Shown: one piece after another, positions 1-10,414 of the stretch | Numbering within the stretch: position 1 is the first letter of the stretch | Layout of the letters: the number at the start of each line of letters is the position of its first letter | Assembly: GCA_038503035.1 (NCBI GenBank) | Contig: JAVSML010019193.1 | Span: 62,001-126,000 of the forward strand | Reading direction: 5' to 3' | Length of the DNA stretch: 64,000 nucleotides | From: Crocodylus rhombifer | Lineage: Eukaryota; Chordata; Crocodylia; Crocodylidae | Notes under the pieces: model-generated | The model's input: the letters and a program-made list of their open reading frames with translations, nothing else | Told to the model about the DNA's origin: nothing | The model's database searches: none | Translations under genes and position numbers: made by a program

Positions 1-2600
1 GCTGTTCTTTTATTTTAAAAAGTAAACTGTCAGATGCTTTAAAACCAAAGTGGAGAATTTATCATAAAAAACAGATCACTGAGGCTTAATATATCAATGG
101 AAACAGGCTTACTTTGATTGGGATTTATCTTTGACTACATTTGCCACCCAGGTACCATTGATACGGAAGGAGAAATGGATTAGAAACCGACCAGCCTGTT
201 TTTACTGATTTTTGCCTCTTCCTTCAACTTCTATATTTCATGTTATTGCATGACACAGATTTTAAAGCTTCCTGTATGATCTGTAATGCTTATGAGAGTT
301 GCTGGTGATTTCTAGCCCTACAGGATCTCCTTATGGAAGAACCAGCATTGGGAAAGCGCTGCAGCCTGTGGATATAGGCAAATCATGCAGGTGTGATATT
401 TTCTCTGGACTGTTTACATGGAGAAAGCCACCTTCACATCATACTATAACATGTGCTAGGCAGACATCATTCCCAGTACTGATCTAATACACTAGTGGCC
501 CCTGGTTTCCAGATAACATTGCCCACAAGACCCTCTGCCATTTCTCATGGCTACAGGAAATTAAAAAGTTAAAACGGAGATGGACAAGGAGAGCAAAGCC
601 TGAAGCATGCTACTTGCTCAGACACCTGCGCTACACCGTCTAGAAACCTGTTGATAATACAGTTTCACCACATTGCCTTCCATTAAAATGAACAGACTTA
701 CGGCTGTAAACTCTCCCCAAAATACTCCTGCTGCTGAATGAAAGGAGAAATGAGTGTTTTTAAAGACTCCACATTTGCCAACCTGTAAAACCCAAACCCA
801 AAGCCTGCAAACACACTAAAAACAAAACAGCCGGTGGCATATGCAGCGCTGCCGGCCTGTCATAAAAGCCAAGGCAGGAAGCCAAATCCGCGCACCGGTA
901 GGAAACAGGTGCATCCAAGCCTCAGTTACAAAATGTTATCCTGAGCAAAAGATAACTGCTACTGTAGTGATGGAAATTCTTCTCCACAAAACAGTCGAGC
1001 CATAGCAACTGCATCCACACTTGAACGCACGTGAGCTGTTCAGTAAAAAGGCTATTAATTCTTCTTTAAAAGAGCAGTGGCTCAGCTTGAATCTAGTCAG
1101 TTTTATTTTACTTTTAAGCTATTCCAAGGGCTGCATCCCACACTCTGACCTCCCCCTAACAAGTCCTGATGTCAATGTGTTTAGCTTTGCAACCATATTT
1201 TCCTATGAAAAATGTTGTTTGCTCTCCTGTTGCTACTCGACACAATTCACGCAACCACAATGGGTAGCTGATGGCTCACCCTAGGAAAAGAGTGAAAATA
1301 CATACAAAGTTAACAGGAAGACTCTCGCTCTTCTGCGCATCCTTATAAATACACTAGATCGGGGAGGGCCGAGAGGCTACATGCATGCCACAAGTGGCAC
1401 GAAACGGATGGAGGAGGGTGTAAGCAGCAAGTGGCAGGCAGGGAACAGTCAATGGGGCAGAGGAGAGCAAGCGGATGATGTGCAGCACATGTGCTGAAAA
1501 AGGTTGGCCCCCACTGCTGTAGATGAATCATCTTGGGTTGTAAAGTTCAACTCTGCAGCCTCCCTTTAAATGAAATCAGGATACCCAGTAGCAACCTTAG
1601 GGGAGGTCAAACTGGGCAACCGTCTGGGGCCCCAAGCTTTTTTCAGAGTGAAATTTTTGCAAGAAAGCGACTCGATTTGCATTTTAAAACACTCGTGGAT
1701 CTTTTTAATATTGGATAAATAGACGACACAGCTGTGGTGGGTTAATATTTTCCTGAGTACATACCTCCCAGGGGCCCCAAAGGACTCTCTGACCCAGGGC
1801 CCCAACAACCCTAAGGCCAACCCTGCGAACAGCAAAAACATTAGTATACATGACTCTGGATTCGATTGCTTTTTAGGTAGCAATGTTTACTGCTCCACCC
1901 CAACAGCCCTTTCTTCAGGCGAGACAAACTTTCATGGGACTTCAGCCAACGTTAAGGCAGAGCTGTCTGCGAATATTAAAACTTAAACACTGCCATGATT
2001 TCCATCACATTAGCAAGCAGAAACCCTCAGAAAAATCACAGCAAACAGGCCAAGCCCTCCACAGAAGTTTTGAAAGCCGGCATCTCACTAATAAGACATG
2101 GTTTTACAACTAGCAGTTTAAATGCAATACAACCAGCAAAGTATCCATGCTGCAGCCATATCGAGGAAAAAGCAATCAGGACTCATGCTCGAGGCAATTA
2201 TCTTTTACGAGAACAACTAGATTTTTGGAAAAAATTTTTTTTTTTTTTGCAAAAAAACTAGATGGTCTCATAAAAGATAATCGCCTCTACTACAAGTCCC
2301 AATTGCTTTATACCACACGCTAGAGACGCTGGAAAAAAACCAATTCCATTTACAGCGTCAACTCTTGTCGCTACCCTAAATATCCCCTGCTGCTTTTCAG
2401 CCGACAGGCAGGATCTTCCCTGGCCGCACGGGTGGGTCAGCACAGGGAGACCACGCGTGCAATGAACCCGCCGGCCCGTTTTGCTGGCATAAAATATCTA
2501 CAAACACGGCACCTCGCTCCTTACAGAGAAAGAAGAGTATTTCCCTGGGGTGGGGAGACGCTGCTGCCTCCAGGCCACTTTTTAGGGGTCCCGTCTTCCC
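1..2600. other. No gene recognised
   Basis: AT-rich non-coding sequence with only short random frames. A dispersed repeat lies at 1370-1535. It may be intergenic or an intron of a neighbouring gene; nothing here decides. Confidence 0.5.
1370..1535 (+). repeat. Dispersed repeat, unclassified (copy 1)
   Basis: The end around 1490-1535 (GCTGAAAAAGGTTGGCCCCC, ACTGCTGTAGATG) is similar to the reverse complement of about 46135-46200. The neighbouring gcag/ggcagg-rich part resembles 44580-44690 and 46200-46300 inverted. Confidence 0.4.
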
Positions 2601-2861
2601 CCCATGCAACATCTGGAACCAATGCCCCCGCCCCCCCCAATCCCCCCGCGCCCCTCACCTCCCCGATGCTGCCCGTCTCCGGGGGCTGGCGCACGAGGGG
2701 GCCTCCCGCACCCCGGCTCTCCTCCTCCCCCTCCTCTGCGATCAGCATGGCTGGGCCCCCCCCCCCCCCCCCCCTCGGGGGCCGGGCCCCCCCCCCCCAC
2801 AGTCTGCAGGGGCAGCTGCCCCTCCCCCCTCAGCCCCAAAGTCCTTTCCCCCTGGTGTCCC

Positions 2862-3275
2862 TGCCCCCTCTTCAGGTTTTTGCCCCCTCCTCAGAGCCTG
2901 CCCCTCCCCCCTCAGGTTTTTGCTCCCCCAAGGGCTGCCCCTCTCCCCTCAGCCCTAAACTCCTTGCCCCCCTCCCACCTCAGGGGTCCCTGCCCCCTCT
3001 TCAGGTTTTTGCTCCCTCCTCAGAGCCTGCCCCTCCCCCCTCAGGTTTTTGCTCCCCCAAGGGCTGCCCCTCTCCCCTCAGCCCTAAACTCCTTGCCCCC
3101 CTCCCCCACCCCCCAGGGCTGCCCCTCCCACCTCAGGGGTCCCTGCCCCCTTTTCAGGTTTTTGCCCCCTCCTCAGAGTCTGCTCCTCCCCCCTCAGGTT
3201 TTTGCTCCCCCAAGCGCTGCCCCTCTCGCCTCAGCCTTAAACTCCTTGCCCCCCCAGGGGTCCCTGCACCCCCGC
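2862..3275. repeat. Tandem repeat of about 129 bases, three copies
   Basis: Copies start at 2862, 2991 and 3144 with TGCCCCCTCTTCAGGTTTTT or close variants. The second spacing is 153 because of an internal duplication around 3105-3143. A partial degenerate copy precedes it (about 2836). C-rich on the + strand, inside the CpG island. Confidence 0.85.
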
Positions 3276-3364
3276 AGCAGCGCCGGTGCCGCACGCCCGC
3301 TCCTCTCCGCGCCAGGGGGAGACTCCCGGGCAGTCCCCGGGGGCGGGAAAGAGCAGGGAGGAGC

Positions 3365-3552
3365 GCCCCGGCCAATGGGTTGCAAGGAAGCCACCGAGTG
3401 ACAGCGCCGCCGCCCAATAGGAGCCCGCGGACGGGAGTGGGGCGGGGCCGACAAGCCGCTCCTTCTCCCTCTCACTCTCCCCGCCCCCTTCGTGCGGCTG
3501 GGGGCGGGGCGCTGTCGCCCCTGGCAACGGCAGGGCTAAGAACGCCGAGGAC
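3365..3552 (+). promoter_or_regulatory. TOP1MT: Probable core promoter and non-coding first exon of TOP1MT
   Basis: CCAAT at 3372-3376 and 3414-3418, then GC boxes GGGGCGGGGC at 3439-3448 and 3501-3510, in the order expected for + strand transcription. There is no TATA box. A transcription start around 3480-3540 and a possible donor at 3553 (GAC|gtaacg, poor match) would give a short exon without ATG, spliced to 10296. A divergent transcript on the minus strand cannot be excluded. Confidence 0.45.
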
Positions 3553-3599
3553 GTAACGGGGGGGGGAGGGGCGTCCCGCGCGCCTCTCTGTGCTCCCCC

Positions 3600-3965
3600 C
3601 CCCCGCAACACACCTGGAGGGCTCCCCCCCCCCCCCCCCCCCCCCCACCCCCGGGGCCCCGCCCCCCCCCCCCCCCCGGGCCACCATGCACCACACCTGG
3701 AGCACTGCATTCCCCCCGCCTCCATGCAACACTTGGAACACCGCATCCCCCCACCTCCCCCATGCAACACACATCTGGAACACTGCACCCCCCCCACACA
3801 CACACACACTTCCCCCATGCAACACACACCTGCAGCACTGCATTCCCTGCACCTCCCCCATGCAACACTTGCTTTCCCAGCCTCTATGCAACACCTGGAG
3901 CACTGCATACGCATGCACCCACCCCCATGCGACAGCTGGGCCCTTGCAGTACCACTGCACTCTGC
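3600..3965. repeat. Degenerate minisatellite with CCATGCAACAC…CTGGA…CACTGCA unit
   Basis: Units start near 3604, 3683, 3722, 3759, 3815, 3858, 3883 and 3925, spaced about 25-55 bases. A related copy stands alone at about 2603. It includes an AC dinucleotide run near 3794-3810 and the long C runs at 3624 and 3662. Confidence 0.75.
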
Positions 3966-3999
3966 TTCCACAGAGCCATGCCTGGGCTGGGCCCCCCCA

Positions 4000-6900
4000 C
4001 CAGCTCCCTTTTCCCAGGGTCTGGCTGCAAGCTGTGAAGCAATGCTCACCTGGCGCCCTGCCTCCCTTCCCAGAAGCCAGGCTTCCCCTGGGCACAGGGA
4101 CGGGCCAAACCTGTTCCGATCTTGCTGCTTCTGCACAGTCCTGTTAAGTCACAGAGGGCCTGGAATTTAAATCTCTTTCAGGCACTCTCAAAAAACCCCA
4201 AAAGAGCCACCCTGGGACATCAGCACATGCCGTGAAAAGGAATCAAGCTGCCAAAAAAGGCACTGGGGAGTTGGGAAATACAATTTCTAAGACTGCACAG
4301 ACCGTACAACCTGCCAACATGCAGGACAGCGAGGCAGTGAGAACGTGAACCAGGCTCCCAAACGCTGCCATTTCATGAGCATGGCACTGCTCAACTGGGA
4401 GGCCAGAGCATCCTGTGGTGCCTTGAGGTCCTTCTTAGGGTGCCATGCACTATTAGCATAGTTAAGTGTGCAAACACAATGCACAAGATAAAAACCCAGA
4501 GATTACACATGCAGCGCTCTTAAATCGGCCCCACTTCAGTTTTATCTATACACCACTCCCCATCCAAGATTTTTGTGCCTTTTGAGGTTATATTGTGCAT
4601 ATCATACAAATCTACTGACTCCTAGCCTTTTGCAGGGATCCATAGATCCTACAGTTTCCTTAGGGCACAGGTTTAGCTGCCTGGCATTGACAATCCAGGT
4701 GAGAAATTCCCCAGGACTATTTAAATTGCAACCTAATATATACATTCCAGTGTCCAGTTCCAGCTTTCTGTATATAAAATACTTGGCATGTATAAAAATG
4801 GTCCCTGGCTGTTGGCTTGCACAAAACAGGATGGAAAAATTTCACCTCGTGTTTGCAGCAAGAAAGCATGGTAGTAGGTAACTATCAGTTTCCACTATAT
4901 GGCTCTTTTTGGGACAGGAGCTCTTTTGCTACCCCTTGAGGGAGGATTAATGCAGAATGTTTGAAGAGGAGATCCCACTTGAGTTTGGATTTCTTAATCC
5001 AAAAGGAGTGATTGTCATGGAGGAACAAAGATGCTCTTTGTATTTGGGATGACACCAGGTCCCCTTGCCTTGGCAAGGGAGGGGGTCTAACATGTTCAGC
5101 AATAACTCTTGGTATAGCAGAGCACAATAAGGAAAAGTTACCCCCAGATTTCCTGCCCAAACCTGCACGAAACGTCACTTCCTCTGCGTGGCCCCAGTGG
5201 ACGCAGGCTGCTGCTCCAGCTTGGGTTTCTGCCCACCTTGAAGTCACATTAAGGCTGATTTAGATTAATGCCGCTCAAGCTCTTAGCAACAGCACGGAGC
5301 AGGACCCTTTGCTTGGGCTGCGATAGGGCTGGGCAACGGGCATGCTTCGCTCCCCTTGGCTTTTCAGCACCGTGGGGGGTTGGATGTGCGGCAAGGAGTG
5401 GGACCTTATTGCATTCACCAAAATGCAGACAGAGCAAGGATGGCTTGCAACAGATGGGCCTTACATGCAATCAGCTGCTTCCCTCCCAACACAGGCTGAC
5501 CTCCTTGGAGAGCTCAGAAGGAAGAATGCTATGTAATAAGAGCTAGGTATAAATTATTTCTATTGTTAACCCCCCCCAGAGCAGCTAGTTCTTAATTAGT
5601 TTCAGTGCCAGGATATGGGGGGCCGGGGCTCGGCTCAGGGTTATGTTCCCATGAGACTCACACCAGTGAAATCCAGTTTGGCCTTGGAAGGATCCTTCCT
5701 GGAGGGTCCAGTCCCACAGTCCTGCCTCTCAGCCGGTTCACTCCATAGTAATAAAGGGAGATCCAGACCAGTATTTCCAGAGATGGGGGAGGGCAGGGTC
5801 AGATTCACCTACGTGTGAGATGAAGCATAACACAATAGAAGAGGAACAAGCAAGGCAAGACCTAGATCCTTTGGCTTTTCAATTGCCCTGCTTTAACCCA
5901 TGGTAGGGAGCTGGCATAAACATTAACTAACCCAGACACCACGTCCTCACCTGCCCTTTACCTTCCTAGCTGCAGGTGGGAGCTATTTCACTCACTCAGG
6001 AAGGCCTATTTTGCAAACCAGGTGTCATCAGGTTCAAGCAGACCTGTGAGGGGGCTGTCCCTATCTATCAGGAGTGTAGGTACGGTGCTTAACCCTGCAC
6101 AAGGAGACCTTAGAATAAGCTGTCCTTGTGTCTCCTGTTATCATCCCCCCACCCAGTCAAGAGCAGCTTGGTCATGAACTTGAATGGCAGCAGCAGAATA
6201 ACCCTAGCTCTAGAAGCCGGGGTCCTTCCCAAAGTGGCTGATCCAGGCTTTTTCTGTGCATCTGAAGTTTTCCAGGTGCTTTCTACCAGCCCCAGGAGGG
6301 CTTGATTGCAGCCAGCCCCAGAGCAGGGCCCTGGGACAGGAAGGGAATGCATTGCCTGCTGCCAGGTAAGAGAGCTCAGTTCACAGAAAAGATGGTAAAT
6401 CTAAGGTGAAGGGTAACAGGGATCAATGCCCACCTGCCCACAGCAATTGCACAGCCTCCCACAAGGTACTGGTTTGAGCCCTGAACTGCTCTTCACCCAG
6501 AGCGAGCTTGGGGTTGCAAGTCCAAGGCTTGTGCTTCAGAAACACCCCCCCCCCCCGGGCATTGCAAGGATTAGCGCAGCTTGGAGCTCACCTGTATTGC
6601 TGGGGCATGCCACCCTTACTGCTGCCCTCCCCAGAAATGCCTGCTTGCATTTTTTCTAGAAGGTTTTGGGGACTTCCCTGTGCTCCTCAGCCTACTCTAC
6701 TGCCCCTTCGCAATCAAAGCTGCTTTGCAAACCTGAGGCCATCCCTTCTTACCCCACCTGTTCCTAGAAAGGAAACAGCATTTTGTGCATCTAAAGCTGC
6801 TTCAACTTTTTTGCTAGAAAAGAAAGTAGAGACAAGCTGCAAGAAGTAGGTGAGATAACAATATGGAGGAAGTGGGCATAGCTTTGGTTGAGGGTTTTAA

Positions 6901-8584
6901 GCAAACAGATGCACCAACCCACGCTAATTTGCTCTCAAGCATATTTTTCCCCAGGCTCAACTTCTGGGCAGTCATGGCAATGAGGCCAGAGCTCCCAGAA
7001 GGGATGAACAGAAAAGCCTATTCCCCGGGGCCCAATATCCAGGAGCAGCCCATGTTTGTAGCCCCCAGGTGTTTCCCTTGCCTGGCTACATGGTCACAGA
7101 CGTCCCCCAAATGCCAGTGGCTCAGGGAAATACCAGCTTCCTCCTTTCTGCTGCACACTTGAGGCTATGAAAAGCTTAAGGAGACAAGGGTGCACTTACA
7201 TCTCCTGCCTTAGAAAGAAGTGCTCCATCCAGGCCATGAGTGGTTAAAAAAATAATGTTGATAAAATAAATGGAGGTTCCTTTTTATAGGGGAGACTTTT
7301 TTTTTCCCCAAGAGTTACAGCTTTTTTTTTTCCCCCCTTGGGATTTGACTTCCAGTTGAAGACTGCATTTCCCAGAATGCACCGTGGGCACCTGGTCCTC
7401 CAATCAGGGGTCATCAGCAGGTCTTCAAATACCCCCCTTGGAAGGGGGGCAGTGCTTCTAGAGAGAAGGCAGGAGAGCAGTTTGCAAGGACTTCAGGCAT
7501 CATCTAGCTGGGTGCAGCCCGGTCCAGGTGAGCTCCTTGAGATCTCCCAGCAGCAAATGCCCACTAGTGTTTGGGCCTATTCCAGTACAAGCTTGCGGAG
7601 GTGCTTAGATAAGAGGCCATGTTTCATGATCTCCAAGAGTTTACAAGTCCCCTAGTTAGGACTTGGATTTCTCTTGCTGAAAGCGCCCAGGTCCTGCAAA
7701 AAGTGGCTGATTTAAGGAAACCACCAGGGATGGCTTTGTTTGCTACTTAAGTTGTGTTTGGTTGGGTTGCAATGTATTCCACAAATGCGGTTGTAGGGTT
7801 TGAATCCCTTATGGCTTGATTGTATTTATTTTTTTAATTCATGTTGAGGGATGCTTTCAGCCGTAGAAGGAAAGATAAGGTTTGGCTACATCTACCAGAC
7901 TGCCCCATTTCTCATTGCATCGTATTTTTTGGCGCTTGCCAGCATTCGCCAATGCTCTTCGCAAGTGCAATAAATGTTAACGCTGTAGGCGCTTGCACGA
8001 TGGTAAAATTGCAAAGAAATTTTGTAAATGTAAGCCCACTATGTAGACCTTCTCCACTCCTTGATATATTTTGGTTTATGCATAAAAGGTTATCTTGGGG
8101 CTCGGCCTAGGTTTTCTTCCAGCTCCATATTGATTTTCCTTGGGGATTTGAGCTTGCCTGGTGACTTGCAATGGTGAGCATCTGTTTTGTGTGGAGCTGG
8201 GGCTGTGAGAAGTCAGTGAACACTGCTGGCAGGGCTTTAAAAGCCAGCTCAGCTCCTAAGTCCTTACCTGGATGAGGGCCGGATGTCCAAACACCCCCAG
8301 CATGCAAGAATCTCTCCCAAAAATCTGACTGCTGGTGTCTAAAATTGCATCCCCCCCAACTCCCATTCTGCTCTGGCAGGCTCAGAGTTCGCGGATGCTT
8401 TTTATTGGCATTTCTCTTTGCAGGTTGGCTTGGGGTTTGGGGCATTAATGCCGTGAAGTGCTTGCCAAGTATCTGTTTCACTGAATGATAACCTCACTGG
8501 GATGTGTTCCTGCCCATCTGCCCTCTCTTTACCACCCCTCTCCAATTTTAGTCCATTGGAGGGTGCTGACATTCAGCCCGGTTG
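4000..8584. other. First intron (5' part): no gene recognised
   Basis: Between the promoter region and the first CR1 fragment. Several open frames up to 124 codons show no splice sites, composition or family likeness that I recognise. Short C and T runs at about 6547 and 7290-7335. Lies in the inferred first intron, 3553-10295. Confidence 0.45.
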
Positions 8585-8930
8585 ATATTTCATAGATTTC
8601 ACAGACATCAGGGCTGGAAGGGACCTCGGGAGATCATCGAGTCCAGCCCCCCGCCCAAAGGGCAGGAAGTCAGCTGGGGTCATGGGATCCCAGCAAGATA
8701 AGCATCCAATTTACTCTTGATATGTTCTTGCCTAGTTGGAGTTCATGCAGCCCAGGTAGTGGAGGCACCCAGCCTTTCGGAGCCCACATCCAGCCTCCTC
8801 CTGCAGCTTCCCACGTAGTCCTCCGTTTACTGCCCCGCAGATAATCTGCTTGCTTATCCGGGTACTTCTCTTGCGGTCTTCTTGCCAGACAGGCTGCAGG
8901 GACGTATGAGCTCAGTCCATGCATGCTAGG
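8585..8930 (-). mobile_element. CR1 LINE 3' fragment
   Basis: Reads on the + strand as the complement of a CR1 tail: CATAGATTTCACAGACATCA, then GGGCTGGAAGGGACCTCGGG and AGTCCAGCCCCC. The 3' end of the element is at the low coordinate. Confidence 0.8.
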
Positions 8931-9492
8931 TCCGAAGTGGAGGTAGCACTGCTCATTACCTTGGCGGAGTTAATTAGCCCTCCAAAGCACCATGCCTTTG
9001 CATTTTGAGGGTAGGAAGGTGCTGAGCCCTATAGGAGGCTGCCCCTGGCCACAGGAATGGGTGAGGGGTCTTTATCCAGCATGGTGGTCCCCTGACCTCA
9101 TGGGCAAGGTGTTAACTGAGAACATGAGAGATCTGGGCTCTGTTCCCACCTATACTGGTGAGCTGCTGTTTATATATTTATTTATTGGGCAAGTCCCTGC
9201 TGCTTTAAATGCTTTGGTTCCCTCTATTGTCCTTTGTCTGTGTTGCATATGTAGATCATGAATCTTTTAGCACGGAAACTGTCTCTCGTAACTGTACTTG
9301 ATGGTGTACCTCTCCAGTCTGGACCCGATGATCTTGCGAGGTCCCTGCTAGCCCTAATATCTATGAAATCTCTGAAAAGGCTAAAATTGAGAGAGAGGTT
9401 TCTTCTTCCCTCAAAAAGAATGTGATTGTATATTGATCAGCTTTTAGGACAATGATTGCAATGATATTATTACGTTAGGTAGCTTTGCTGTA

Positions 9493-9765
9493 TCATAGAC
9501 TCATAGAAAATGAGGGTGTGAAGGGAGCTCAGGAGGTCACATCTAGTCCACCCCCTGCTCCAAGCAGCCCCAGCCCCAGCCCCAGCCACATCATCCCAGA
9601 CGAGGCTTTGTTAAGCCAGGTCTTAAAAACCTCCAAAGATGGAGATTGTACCCCCTCTCTGGGTAACCCGTTCCAGTGTTTTACTACCCTCCTCGTGAGA
9701 GTTTTTCCTAATATCCAATCTCGACCTCTCTTGCTGCAACTTGAGTTGAAGGATGCATCCTAATT
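9493..9765 (-). mobile_element. CR1 LINE 3' fragment
   Basis: TCATAGACTCATAGAAAATG, CATCTAGTCCACCCCCTGCT and TTTTTCCTAATATCCAATCT are the standard landmarks of a CR1 tail in reverse complement. Confidence 0.85.
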
Positions 9766-9769
9766 TTGG

Positions 9770-10295
9770 GCCTCCTTTTTCAGTGGGGGAAATGCACGTT
9801 ATATGCTAAACTTCACGGTTTGTGTTTATCCAGCTGACATACCCAGAAATCCAATTTTGTTCAAGCCTGTAGATACAATTAGGATACAGATAAAAAAAAT
9901 AAAATAAAATAAAATGTGCGAGTTTTGCATCCACTGATTGTATAACTTGGTCCGAAATAGTCTTGTTCACCAAAAAAGTTTTCTTCGTTAGGAAATTGCA
10001 GTGTCTGTTAGTCCCTGATATTCCTGGCTCATACAGAGATGTCTTTTCCCCACCACTCTTTTCTTGTGCCATCTAGCACTGGAAGATATAAATGCATTTA
10101 GCTTGTGATTTAACAGGAAAAGTGGTGAAGCATCTCATGTTGCAGTTGCTCCTTGCCTAGACTTGCTGCCTTTTGGCGTGTGATTGCACAACAGCAACGT
10201 GGAGCTATCTGGATTTCGGTGGGGACCCGGGTCTGGTGGTATTATTAGGATGCTTCTCTCTTGCACGTGGGTTGATGCAGCCTTTTGGTTTGCAG
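9770..10295. other. End of first intron, no gene
   Basis: Nothing recognised apart from an AAAAT short repeat near 9890-9915 and the acceptor at 10294-10295. Confidence 0.5.
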
Positions 10296-10310
10296 ATGTG
10301 AATTTGCACA

Positions 10311-10414
10311 ATGAGTGATAAAGAGGAGTCTGGAGGCAAAAGGGCTATAGGGAGCCCTAAGAAAACTGATCTGGAGGCATCATGGTTGATGAAGACAAAG
10401 GATGGCGTGAGCAG
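10311..10414 (+). CDS. TOP1MT: TOP1MT coding exon 1 (residues 1-34 and 2 bases of 35)
   Basis: Begins [15 protein letters not shown]. The exon itself probably begins at 10296, after a TTTGGTTTGCAG acceptor. An in-frame TGA at 10299 and stops in the other two frames mean translation must start inside this exon, and ATG 10311 is the only choice. The donor is GCAG|gtgggt, leaving phase 2. The peptide is hydrophilic and charged and does not look like a mitochondrial leader. A non-coding exon must lie upstream. Confidence 0.7.

Larger units (their letters stand above)
2600..3660. promoter_or_regulatory. CpG island / GC-rich promoter region
   Basis: Very GC-rich block, C-rich on the + strand, with CpG dense between about 3270 and 3600. 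It contains the tandem repeat at 2862-3275, the CCAAT/GC-box cluster, and C runs of 19, 23 and 16 bases (2756, 3624, 3662). It lies 5' of the TOP1MT coding exons in the right orientation. The proline- or glycine-rich open frames across it are composition artefacts. Confidence 0.7.

Noticed and set aside
2432..3556. Plus-strand 374-codon and 265-codon proline-rich frames
   Set aside because: Low-complexity C-rich tandem repeat and CpG island; open in several frames at once, so composition and not coding.
3237..4136. Minus-strand 299- and 207-codon Gly/Cys-rich frames
   Set aside because: Cross the GC-rich promoter and the minisatellite; the amino-acid repeats follow the DNA repeat units.
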